5,591 bases of DNA from Lachnospiraceae bacterium (GTDB lineage: Bacteria > Bacillota > Clostridia > Lachnospirales > Lachnospiraceae): positions 151,893 through 157,483 of the forward strand of contig JAAUZW010000022.1 of assembly GCA_014804385.1 (NCBI GenBank), written 5' to 3'. Positions 1-5,417 of the stretch are shown piece after piece. Below the pieces are notes generated by a model. It saw nothing but the letters and a program-made list of their open reading frames with translations, did not search any database and had not been told where the DNA came from. Position numbers and translations under genes: made by a program. How positions within the stretch are numbered: the stretch's first letter is position 1; each line of letters starts with the position of its first letter.

Positions 1-323
1 GCTTTTTTCTGCATATAACTCAAGTGCATAGATAGAAGCTCGACCGCATTTAAATGTTCATAAAAAGTGGGATTCTCTATTACACTTCCAATATCTGATA
101 AATATTCCGGAGTACTGCCTGCTTCTTTGCCTAAAACATATATACTCCCATTGTCAATTTGCTGCAGTCCAAGTATCATCTTTAACAAGGTTGTTTTTCC
201 TGCACCGTTTATCCCCAAGAGGCCATAGATCTCACCTTCATAAATTTTAAAGCTGCAATGATTTAATACTTGTGCTAATCCGTAGCTTTTTTCGACAGAA
301 TTTACATTTACAATAGTCTTCAT
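1..323 (-). CDS. ABC transporter ATP-binding protein, BcrA/LanF-like, N-terminal part (cut by window edge)
   Basis: Only the first 107 codons are in the window; the rest lies beyond position 1. The protein should be the cytoplasmic ATPase of an ABC exporter and would hydrolyse ATP to drive export or immunity. Seen directly: the start MKTIVNVNSVEKSYG, a Walker A box GINGAGKT at residues 37-44, and a region around residues 80-90 reading IGSVIENPTFYEHL. In that region the usual Q-loop glutamine appears to be replaced by glutamate (E83). This is known for lantibiotic-immunity LanF and bacitracin BcrA ATPases and is the main reason for the subfamily call. The ATG at 321-323 is preceded by AGGAGA with about 6 bases between, a strong ribosome binding site. 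A permease gene would be expected further left but is not visible. A TetR gene lies directly upstream on the same strand, and a palindromic operator-like site sits in the leader. The substrate cannot be told. The ABC ATPase call is very secure; BcrA/LanF is likely. Confidence 0.93.
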   Translation of the reverse strand, partial: MKTIVNVNSVEKSYGLAQVLNHCSFKIYEGEIYGLLGINGAGKTTLLKMILGLQQIDNGSIYVLGKEAGSTPEYLSDIGSVIENPTFYEHLNAVELLSMHLSYMQKK

Positions 324-341
324 AATATCTCCTTTCCTTTG

Positions 342-360
342 CATACCGCACGACGGTATG
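342..360. promoter_or_regulatory. Palindromic operator-like site in the ABC gene leader
   Basis: A perfect 19-base inverted repeat, CATACCG-CACGA-CGGTATG, ends 18 bases upstream of the ABC ATG. The same CATACC/GGTATG half-sites occur twice in front of the neighbouring TetR gene, so this is probably a binding site for that TetR protein. I see no convincing -35/-10 pair here (a TTGGCA lies at 366-371 on the minus strand, but no good -10 follows), so the site may block a weak promoter or readthrough from the TetR gene. Confidence 0.65.
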
Positions 361-376
361 TTTTGTGCCAAAATTT

Positions 377-400
377 ATCTGCCCGTTTTGTAGGGCAGAT
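377..400. terminator. Stem-loop between TetR and ABC genes, possible weak terminator or attenuator
   Basis: ATCTGCCC (377-384) pairs with GGGCAGAT (393-400) around an 8-base loop. On the plus strand it is followed by TTTTTATT, which looks like an intrinsic terminator, but no plus-strand gene points this way. On the minus strand, the direction of the TetR and ABC genes, it is followed by AAATTTTGG, a poor U-tract. It could still end part of the TetR transcript and so lower readthrough into the ABC gene. Confidence 0.4.
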
Positions 401-437
401 TTTTATTCACAGCAACAGAATGTTCGCAAAGCTTTTT

Positions 438-1094
438 TTACTGCTTGCTCTTTTGATAAATAGATGCCAGCTCCTGCAGTCTCTCTAGCATTTCACTGTC
501 TACAACATCCAGCCCAAAACCTTCCAGCATCTGAGTAAATACCATAAACTTCCTGTAAGATTCTTCTTCAGAGCTGTCAAATATCATGGGATTCATCCAG
601 ATATTTGCCGCAAGTAAAATCAGTTCCGCCAACTGCTCCGGATAATCTGTTTCAATAGAACCGTCCGAAATACCCTGCTTAATAATCGGCAAAATATAGT
701 TCGGCGCTGCGTTCTCTATGGTATCATGTAAAAGGCTGAAAAGAAGTTTCGGATTATTGTGAAAATCTGGCGCCACTGTAAAAATGTCGTCCTGCACAGG
801 CCTGCAAATGGATTCTTTAAAAATTTTTTTCAACTTTTCCCTGCCATTAAGGTCAGAACGGTCACGAATGCCTGCAAGCATCTGATTAGATTCAGCTGTC
901 ATCCTGTCTGTAACAGCAACTAAAATATCTTCCTTTGACTTAAAATGATGATAGATGGCACCTTTACTAAAACCGCCTAAATGATCAATAATATCCTGAA
1001 TGGAAGTATGCTCATACCCCTTTTCCATAAACAAGCGGAAAGCAACATCCAATATTAAATTAACGGTTTCTTCCGGATGCTTATTCCTTGCCAT
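438..1094 (-). CDS. TetR/AcrR family transcriptional repressor
   Basis: This is an intact 218-residue one-component regulator, a usual length for TetR proteins. The N-terminal helix-turn-helix is clear: residues 11-26 (VNLILDVAFRLFMEKG), then TSIQDIIDHLG, and the signature KGAIYHHFKSKEDIL at residues 44-58. The C-terminal ligand-binding domain is unlike anything I can name, as is normal for the family. Start choice: the ATG at 1092-1094 follows GGAGG with 5 bases between (CTGGAGGAAACATG). The gene lies upstream of, and on the same strand as, a BcrA/LanF-like ABC exporter, the common arrangement in which the repressor senses a toxic or peptide compound and releases the exporter. Its own promoter holds two CATACC-type inverted sites and the ABC leader holds a third, so autoregulation and control of the exporter are inferred. 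The inducer is unknown. The family call is very secure; the targets are inferred from the sites only. Confidence 0.95.
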   Translation of the reverse strand: MARNKHPEETVNLILDVAFRLFMEKGYEHTSIQDIIDHLGGFSKGAIYHHFKSKEDILVAVTDRMTAESNQMLAGIRDRSDLNGREKLKKIFKESICRPVQDDIFTVAPDFHNNPKLLFSLLHDTIENAAPNYILPIIKQGISDGSIETDYPEQLAELILLAANIWMNPMIFDSSEEESYRKFMVFTQMLEGFGLDVVDSEMLERLQELASIYQKSKQ

Positions 1095-1107
1095 GTTTCC
1101 TCCAGTA

Positions 1108-1124
1108 ACATACTATTGGTATGT
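1108..1124. promoter_or_regulatory. Operator-like palindrome downstream of the TetR -10 box
   Basis: A perfect inverted repeat ACATAC-TATTG-GTATGT sits between the TetR -10 box and its ribosome binding site, where a bound repressor would block transcription. The half-site CATAC is shared with the sites at 342-360 and 1136-1154, but the half-sites here are 4 bases closer together, so it may be bound differently or by a second dimer. Confidence 0.6.
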
Positions 1125-1130
1125 TTTTAC

Positions 1131-1158
1131 ATTATCATACCGTCAGTAGGTTTGTCAA
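1131..1158 (-). promoter_or_regulatory. Sigma-A type promoter of the TetR gene
   Basis: On the minus strand TTGACA (1153-1158, perfect -35) is followed after 16 bases by GATAAT (1131-1136, 5 of 6 matches to the -10 consensus). Transcription would start near 1124, giving a leader of about 30 bases. The spacer is almost filled by an operator-like repeat. The -35 box overlaps the stop codon (1155-1157) of the broken gene upstream. Confidence 0.75.
1136..1154. promoter_or_regulatory. Second operator-like site inside the TetR promoter spacer
   Basis: CATACCG-TCAGT-AGGTTTG has the same 7-5-7 layout as the perfect palindrome at 342-360. The left arm is identical and the right arm differs at two bases. 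It lies between the -35 and -10 boxes, a classic place for repressor binding. The combination of position and shared spacing makes autoregulation by the TetR protein likely. Confidence 0.6.
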
Positions 1159-1843
1159 GTGTCAAATATACATAGCTTGTGAAAAACTACTTCCTGTTTA
1201 CAGTTGCCATATGTGCCCATTTCCGCTGCACCACTTTTTTGCAGCAGCCGCGGTTTTGCGTAATACACATCCCGCGATTGAACAGCGTGTAACGTCTGTT
1301 CAAAGTCTGCAAGATCCGTACAGTTTTTCCAATCCGCCACCTTATCTTTCGGCAAAGTATAGGGCCATAACGCCAATGTAAGTATATAATTCTGATATTC
1401 TTTATTATTACAAAACCGATTCAATGACTCCAAACTGAAATCCACAAACTTATCAATATTTTGTTCCAATTCTCCACTTGTTAAAGTCCGTTCTTCCTCG
1501 ACACAATACATCTCCACCTTACCTAAACACCGTTCTACTTCTTGTATAAGCCTGACGAAATCTGCAATTTCTCCTCTTGTAGTAGGTATATTATAACTTA
1601 TCTCATAAAATCCGTTTTCACCTTTTGTTCCATCAAAAAAATCCCTCGTCCAATTCTGTTCGGGTTATAAAAAATAGCTGTTTTATTATTCTCCTGACCT
1701 TCTTGTAAAATAAAAAAGTCATCATCAGAACCGTACATAAATCCACATGAACAAGCCAATGCCGGAATATCAAGTTTAGTCTTTCCAAAAAGTTTCTTCT
1801 GTTTAATTTGCAACGTAAATGCCAGTTTTGTTCCTGTTTTCAT
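1155..1843 (-). pseudogene. Frameshifted protein of unknown function, probable DUF4299 family
   Basis: Two reading frames join into one protein. The first runs from an ATG at 1841-1843 and reads KLAFTLQIKQKKLFGKTKL, then ALACSCGFMYGSDDDFFILQ and KTAIFYNP. Near 1660-1665 the sense continues one frame over as EQNWTRDFFDG, FYEISYNIPTTRGEIADF, VEMYCVEEERTL, ILTLALWPYTLPKDKV and SRDVYYAKPRLLQK, ending at a stop at 1155-1157. The minus strand reads AAC-CC-GAA at the break, so one base is missing relative to an unbroken frame. The opening KxKKLFGKxxL and the closing PYTL...VYYAKP pattern resemble, from memory, the DUF4299 family of Firmicutes, whose function is unknown. The start is suspect: the ATG lies inside truncated helicase sequence, has no ribosome binding site, and the gene's own first codons appear lost at the junction near 1827. 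A start at a GTG (1515-1517), giving 120 residues, is possible but would be only the C-terminal half. A sequencing error at the frameshift cannot be excluded. Confidence 0.6.
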
Positions 1844-2704
1844 AGTATTTTATGACCGCCAACGCAGTGAAGGTCTTACCAAGACCAACGCTGTCGGCAA
1901 GAATACAACCATTGTACTTCTCCAGCTTATTGATGATTGCAAGCACCGCATCGCGCTGGAAATCATACAGCATACTCCAAATTTTACTCTGCCTGAATCC
2001 CGTAGCCTCGTTTGGAAGGGCATCTTCAGAAATGTCATCAAGGAACTCACTGAACACATTGTAGAGCGTCATGAAGTAAATGAACTCCGGTGAGTTCTCG
2101 TTATAGGCTGTACTGATATTGGAAATAATTACATCTGTCACGTCTTGCATCTTGTCCTTGTCGTTCCAAAGGGATTCGAACAACTGCATATACTGCGTAG
2201 AGAACGGAGCTTCCATACGGTTTATCATATTATAGCTGCTATTCCCGCGCTCGCATCCGATATCTACAGTCGTGAATCCGCTCATCGGCATATACGCAAC
2301 TTTTTCTGCTGGCGCATCAACAGTCATGAAAACGCCCATGTTCTCACCGGTAACATTGGACTTAAAAGTCGCCTTATGCCTAATCCAGTCCGCACACTCC
2401 TTTGCAATGGACCTCTGTGTCATTTCGTTACGCAGCTCGACTTTAAACTCCGTACCATACAGACTGTTTTCACGATTGAGCCGTGGAATATAAAACTCTC
2501 TTTTCTGCTTCTCCGCTTTTCCTTGACAAATGTCGGAGAGGTAAAGATAAACCGAAATTCCTCTACTTGTTCCAACTGGCTTTTCAATTCTTCGTAGGCA
2601 TACATTGAAAAGCATGCTGCTGCGATAGAAACTTTACTGCCTTGCTCAATCGTCTTTTTTAGATCATCTCGAACAATATCTGTAATATTATCAAATATTT
2701 TCAT
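1803..2704 (-). pseudogene. Truncated and frameshifted helicase (PLD-like N-terminus plus SNF2/DEAD ATPase start)
   Basis: Two frames join into the N-terminal part of a large helicase-related protein. From the ATG at 2702-2704 it reads MKIFDNITDIVRDDLKK, SKVSIAAACFSMYAYEEL and FRFIFTSPTFVKEK. At an AAAA run (plus-strand T2517-2520) the sense shifts one frame and continues EKQKREFYIPRLNRE, SLYGTEFKVELRNEM, GFTTVDIGCERGN, ENSPEFIYFMTLYNVFSEFL and then the ATPase entry: YDFQRDAVLAIINKLE, NGCILADSVGLGKTFTALAV. ADSVGLGKT is the Walker A/motif I. After YYENRNK (about 1827) the family sequence stops and the frame ends at 1803, so DEAH box and all later helicase motifs are missing. I recall intact relatives as proteins of around 1,000 residues found beside type III-like methyltransferase/restriction genes; that is memory, not seen here. 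About 290 codons remain, so it cannot be an active helicase. AAGGA lies about 10 bases before the ATG. A short ORF and the AlbA_2 operon precede it. Confidence 0.8.
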
Positions 2705-2720
2705 CACAAGCCGTTCCTTC

Positions 2721-2801
2721 TTAATTGTTGTCGCAAATCTGTGCCAAAACAATTCGTTCTGCCGTATTCATAAATATATTATTCAGACTATATAATTGCA
2801 T
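2721..2801 (-). CDS. Possible 26-residue ORF or gene remnant upstream of the helicase
   Basis: The frame reads MQLYSLNNIF then MNTAERIVLAQICDNN and stops 16 bases before the helicase ATG. The second half looks protein-like and in good codon use, the first half does not. No good ribosome binding site is visible for either methionine (2799-2801 or 2769-2771). In another frame just upstream (about 2775-2850) GLSKKEYLIKIVEDAII is also protein-like before a stop. Together these suggest leftovers of a lost or frameshifted gene between the small operon proteins and the helicase, but they are too short to name. A working micro-ORF is the alternative. Confidence 0.25.
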   Translation of the reverse strand: MQLYSLNNIFMNTAERIVLAQICDNN

Positions 2802-2846
2802 CTTCCACAATCTTTATCAGATATTCTTTCTTTGATAAACCTATAT

Positions 2847-3029
2847 CTACTTTGCTATAAAAAGCTGTTTTTCTTTCTCGGTAAGACTGGCTATCGCACT
2901 CCCCTTGCTTTCCGCGTATTCTCTGATTCCCTTCAAATTCAACTTTACCTTTGGGAGTTCACTCGTCATGATTGGTTCCGGCATCGTCTTAATCTGCTCG
3001 AAATATCTTTCGTAATCAAATTTCCTCAT
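2847..3029 (-). CDS. Small hypothetical protein, 60 residues
   Basis: I do not recognise the family with certainty. The protein begins MRKFDYERYFEQIKTMPEPI, has a central SELPKVKLNLKGIREYAESKG and ends SLTEKEKQLFIAK. It is soluble and mixed-charge, with no signal peptide, membrane segment, cysteines or histidines. The ATG at 3027-3029 overlaps the end of the preceding small gene by 14 bases, which suggests translational coupling; only a weak GGA sits before it. An in-frame ATG at 3045-3047 would add MIMNGL but would lie deeper inside the previous gene, so I prefer the shorter form. As third gene of the AlbA_2 operon it probably acts in the same process. A regulatory or toxin/antitoxin-like role is possible, but no motif supports one. 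Confidence 0.6.
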   Translation of the reverse strand: MRKFDYERYFEQIKTMPEPIMTSELPKVKLNLKGIREYAESKGSAIASLTEKEKQLFIAK

Positions 3030-3216
3030 CAGTCCATTCATAATCATACATCTCCCTTAACTTTGCCGCCTCTTCCTCATAGATTGCAATTAGTTGCAAT
3101 CTAATCACAGTACACATTCTTTTTACAAACCACTTTGCTCCATTCGTTTTGCTACACAATTCGCGTAGCAAAACATACTTATTACGACCTATATATTTCG
3201 CAATACTCATATCCAC
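3016..3216 (-). CDS. Small hypothetical basic protein, 64-66 residues
   Basis: No family recognised. It starts MSIAKYIGRNKYVLLRELC at the ATG 3208-3210, or two codons earlier at a GTG (3214-3216). The middle, NGAKWFVKRMCTVIRLQLIA, is strongly basic with hydrophobic residues in a helical pattern, and the tail YEEEAAKLREMYDYEWTDEE is acidic. This two-sided charge pattern could suit nucleic-acid or protein binding, which is inference. It begins only 4-10 bases after the stop of the AlbA_2 gene (TAA at 3221-3223) with a weak GGAAG/GGTAAG ribosome binding site inside that gene's last codons, so it is almost surely co-transcribed and perhaps coupled. Its stop is inside the next small gene. Three cysteine/methionine-rich positions are not arranged as a metal site. 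Confidence 0.65.
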   Translation of the reverse strand: MDMSIAKYIGRNKYVLLRELCSKTNGAKWFVKRMCTVIRLQLIAIYEEEAAKLREMYDYEWTDEEI

Positions 3217-3220
3217 ATTA

Positions 3221-4729
3221 TTATCTTACCACTTCCCAATATCCGCCGCGGGCAGATCCATGCCGCACAAGCATTCCCTTTATTCTCAGTTCTTTCATGT
3301 TTTTTTCGATTGCTCTAACTGACAAAGACATTTTTTCTGCTATTACCGCTGCGGATATTTGGTTATTCTCTTCTATCATCTGTAATATTCTTTTTTGGGT
3401 CATGTTTATTGAAATATCACCCAACTTCACCGAACTTTCACCGAACTTCACCGAACTTTCAGCGTTGTCTTTACCCATCTCCACCGATATATCTCTGTTT
3501 TTTTGCCAATATTCCACCGATGTTTCACTAACGTTCTGTCGCTCCTCCATCGGTAATCCCTTGCGATAAAGATTCACACGAAATGTCTCGGGCATCTCGA
3601 TAAATTCCGGTTCAGGCAAATCATATTCCCAAGCAGCATCTTTAATCCTGCGAATTCCTGTTCCCCAAGCTTCTACCAATCCTATCTGACCGAAGATATT
3701 TGCAATGGCCCTGTTCCTTAATTTCGAATGCCCCTGCATCGCTTCTTCAAATGTCAGACCATTATAAAGACCTCCAGGCGACGTTACCTCCAAACGGTCA
3801 TCATAAACCGCCACCTGCACACAGGATTCATCTGTCAGCTTGCGGTGGCAGTGCGCGTTAACGATCATCTCACGGATAGCATTGATTGGCAGTTCATAGG
3901 ATTCTTTTCTTATCAGACCCTCTATTTTTGCTCCCAGCCTGATATTACGCAAAACAAAACTAATTGCATCTTCTATCTGTTCATAAATCGGCCCCACAAA
4001 TTCGCGTTTGTCCAAAAATACAGAACGCTCCGTTCCCTTAAACACTGCACACTGCGTTTTGGAAAATGGAAAAAAGTCTGAAGTTAACAAAACAAATGCA
4101 TTCGAGGCCAAATATCCTTCGCTTGTTTTCTTTAACACCTTCCAGTTCTCAAGATTTGTTCGTGTCACAGACGGAAGCTTTTCTATTAAATTTCTCTGCT
4201 CCTGCATTGCTTTTCGCCGAATGTTCATATCCCGGCAAAGCTTCTTTATTGCGTTCTCCGTGACCTTATAGCCGACACAGATCAACTCATCCCATGATAT
4301 TTTTGCGCCCTCCATCTCCAATTCCTTTATCTTATCAGGGGACGCAAGACGTGTCGTAGCACCGACACGGATATAAGTTCCCTTTTCCTTCCCTTTATAT
4401 TTTAGGTAATACGGTCTCTGTGGCTCTGGTGCAACTGTAACTATGATAATAGTCTTACCCTCAATCGTATACGGCTCAATTTCCGGCACAATCTGCGGCT
4501 CGCAGGAGTCCGACACAGCATTGGCAATGCTGTCCATAGTCTGAAACAAAAGAGCTTCATCCACCCCAACAATTTCCCTCGTTTCATCAACCACACCAAA
4601 AAACAGTTTACCCCCTTGAGTATTAGCATAAGCGACAACCGTTTTCGTGTACTTTTCGGAATTTTTCGGAAGCATAACCTTAAATTCAGCTTTTTTTGAT
4701 TCGCAACGAATCATTTCCTCAACTGTCAT
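3221..4729 (-). CDS. AlbA_2 (Schlafen-like) / HATPase_c_4 / winged-helix ATP-binding protein
   Basis: Intact, 502 residues, a typical length for this COG2865-like family of putative DNA-binding regulators common on mobile elements. An AlbA_2/Schlafen-type domain covers about residues 5-135: ESKKAEFK at 10-17, AYANTQGGKLFFGV at 33-46, and YYLKYKGKEKGTYIRVGATT at 107-126. A GHKL-type ATPase fold follows: REMIVNAHCHR (286-296) resembles the N-box, and SPGGLYNGLTFEEA (317-330) and GLVEAWGTGIRRI (350-362) the later boxes. A linker (about 398-442) carries a 7-residue repeat. The C-terminal winged helix (443-502) reads TQKRILQMIEENNQISAAVI...SVRAIEKNMKELRIKGMLVR. The ATG at 4727-4729 follows AAGGAGATAAG, an excellent ribosome binding site. 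It is first in an operon with two small genes directly behind it. Known relatives are poorly understood; Schlafen-like domains occur in nucleases and in phage-defence proteins, so nuclease, regulatory or defence roles are open. The domain assignment is secure, the function is not. Confidence 0.92.
   Translation of the reverse strand: MTVEEMIRCESKKAEFKVMLPKNSEKYTKTVVAYANTQGGKLFFGVVDETREIVGVDEALLFQTMDSIANAVSDSCEPQIVPEIEPYTIEGKTIIIVTVAPEPQRPYYLKYKGKEKGTYIRVGATTRLASPDKIKELEMEGAKISWDELICVGYKVTENAIKKLCRDMNIRRKAMQEQRNLIEKLPSVTRTNLENWKVLKKTSEGYLASNAFVLLTSDFFPFSKTQCAVFKGTERSVFLDKREFVGPIYEQIEDAISFVLRNIRLGAKIEGLIRKESYELPINAIREMIVNAHCHRKLTDESCVQVAVYDDRLEVTSPGGLYNGLTFEEAMQGHSKLRNRAIANIFGQIGLVEAWGTGIRRIKDAAWEYDLPEPEFIEMPETFRVNLYRKGLPMEERQNVSETSVEYWQKNRDISVEMGKDNAESSVKFGESSVKLGDISINMTQKRILQMIEENNQISAAVIAEKMSLSVRAIEKNMKELRIKGMLVRHGSARGGYWEVVR
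3423..3464. repeat. 21-base tandem repeat within the AlbA_2 protein linker
   Basis: Two adjacent 21-base copies, 3423-3443 and 3444-3464, differ at one base. Being seven codons long they keep the frame and encode ESSVKFG followed by ESSVKLG (residues 424-437). More diverged echoes (ETSVEYW, DISVEMG, DISINM) flank them, so the linker seems to have grown by repeat duplication. It joins the ATPase part to the winged helix and could change length by slippage without breaking the gene. Confidence 0.85.
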
Positions 4730-4755
4730 CTTATCTCCTTCCTCAACACACTTTG

Positions 4756-4835
4756 ATTGTCATGATAACATCCATAATTATTCTCTCAAATCATAACATA
4801 AACACCATTAAAAATAAACGTCTCATAATGACAAT
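4756..4835. repeat. Spaced inverted repeat ATTGTCAT around the AlbA_2 promoter
   Basis: ATTGTCATGAT at 4756-4766 and ATAATGACAAT at 4825-4835 are inverted copies, 10 of 11 bases matching. The inner copy overlaps the predicted -10 box and the outer one lies about 40 bases upstream of the -35 box. They could be a pair of regulator sites, but the region is AT-rich and chance is a real alternative. Confidence 0.35.
4762..4789 (-). promoter_or_regulatory. Predicted promoter of the AlbA_2 operon
   Basis: On the minus strand TTGAGA (4784-4789) and TATCAT (4762-4767), each 5 of 6 to the sigma-A consensus, are separated by 16 bases. The start of transcription would be near 4755, leaving a leader of about 25 bases that contains the AAGGAG ribosome binding site. 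The -10 box overlaps one arm of a wider inverted repeat. Confidence 0.6.
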
Positions 4836-4873
4836 AATCTGATTTCACACGATATCAAGCCAAATTCCGTTCA

Positions 4874-4913
4874 AAAAAGTCTGGAACCACCATATCCAGA
4901 TTCCAGACTTTTT
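4874..4913. terminator. Bidirectional intrinsic terminator
   Basis: AAAAAGTCTGGAA (4874-4886) pairs perfectly with TTCCAGACTTTTT (4901-4913) around a 14-base loop. Both strands end in a T-tract (six T on the minus strand), so it works in either direction. It lies about 50 bases beyond the stop of the TnpV remnant and shields the AlbA_2 operon from transcription arriving from the right. Confidence 0.85.
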
Positions 4914-4960
4914 ATGGTTCATATTTTTTAGGCTATATATTTTGCTTATCACAAACCGCC

Positions 4961-5131
4961 TTACTGATACACAATTTCCCGCAGTACCACCTCCTCCGCC
5001 ATCGTTCTCAGCGCATTGACCTTCTGCACCCACGCCATCTGATCCGAAGCTTTCAGGGACTCATCTACGCCCTGACTCTCCATCATCTTTCTGAGCAGAC
5101 ATTCCATTTCTTCCTCCTCTTCTTCACTCAT
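4961..5131 (-). pseudogene. TnpV family protein remnant, C-terminal part
   Basis: The frame from the ATG at 5129-5131 gives 56 residues: MSEEEEEEMECLLRKMMESQ then GVDESLKASDQMAWVQKVNA and RTMAEEVVLREIVYQ, ending at TAA 4961-4963. GVxExLKAxxQMAWV...N.xR..AEEIV..E.IY is, from memory, the C-terminal signature of TnpV, a roughly 120-residue accessory protein of Tn4451-like transposons and integrated elements in Clostridia. The N-terminal half, which normally ends in a SGKLNxYL-type segment, is missing. The same frame stays open upstream to about 5195 but no longer looks like TnpV, and no ribosome binding site precedes the ATG. I read it as a decayed fragment marking an old mobile element. A short functional protein is less likely. 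The TnpV match was not checked by search. Confidence 0.65.
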
Positions 5132-5383
5132 ACATATCGATGTGTTATATTTCCGGAAGATCGCATAGTCAATTGATCCCCTAAGCTGTTTCCAAGCAAT
5201 TCACGCTCAAAAGCTTACCAGCGGAAAAGAAATATCTCCGTCCGCAGCTTCTGGCCGCAGTAAAAGTGAAATAAGAAGAGCAACGCTGTCCCTGTCTGTT
5301 TTCGGTTACCAGTCGCATGGTCGTTTTAGCAGGCATGCGATCTATCTCTTCATCTAATACTAAAAATTTATAGCATAACAAAA
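5132..5383. other. No supported gene; degraded or unrecognised sequence
   Basis: This stretch has a minus-strand frame (5181-5381, TTG start) reading DEEIDRMPAKTTMRLVTENR and on to YFFSAGKLLSVNCLETA, but it has no ribosome binding site and no family I recognise. Other minus frames hold equally protein-like pieces (DSVALLISLLLRPEAADG; ERELLGNSLGDQLTM), which fits frame-broken debris of a gene. A 7-base inverted repeat TCGCATG/CATGCGA lies at 5313-5319 and 5334-5340. Confidence 0.4.
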
Positions 5384-5407
5384 CCCGTAAACATAAACGT
5401 TTACGGG
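5384..5407. terminator. Stem-loop terminator downstream of tRNA-Asn
   Basis: CCCGTAAAC (5384-5392) pairs perfectly with GTTTACGGG (5399-5407) over a 6-base loop. On the minus strand it lies 10 bases past the 3' end of the tRNA and is followed by TTTTGTT, as expected for the end of the tRNA transcript. On the plus strand it is followed by CTTTTC, so it may also work weakly in the other direction. Confidence 0.8.
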
Positions 5408-5417
5408 CTTTTCATAC

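Noticed and set aside
324..372. A dedicated ABC gene promoter starting with TTGGCA at 366-371
   Set aside because: No acceptable -10 box occurs at 16-18 bases spacing, so I did not list it.
1155..1517. A separate 120-residue gene with a GTG start
   Set aside because: Protein-like sequence continues upstream in the same frame to about 1660 and then joins the neighbouring frame, so it is better read as the C-terminal half of one broken gene.
2145..2597. Long plus-strand frame of 150 codons
   Set aside because: It lies antisense to the clear helicase sequence, has no ribosome binding site and no recognisable motif.
3423..3464. Possible CRISPR-like repeat
   Set aside because: The copies are directly adjacent with no spacers and encode an in-frame protein repeat.
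3135..3569. Plus-strand frame of 144 codons with a repeated SPNFTEL motif
   Set aside because: The repeat is only the other strand of the 21-base tandem repeat in the AlbA_2 gene; no ribosome binding site and low-complexity content.
3728..4081. Plus-strand frame of 117 codons
   Set aside because: Fully antisense to conserved ATPase-domain codons of the AlbA_2 gene.
4845..5033. Minus-strand frame of 62 codons, glycine-rich start
   Set aside because: It overlaps the TnpV remnant in another frame and crosses the strong terminator at 4874-4913.
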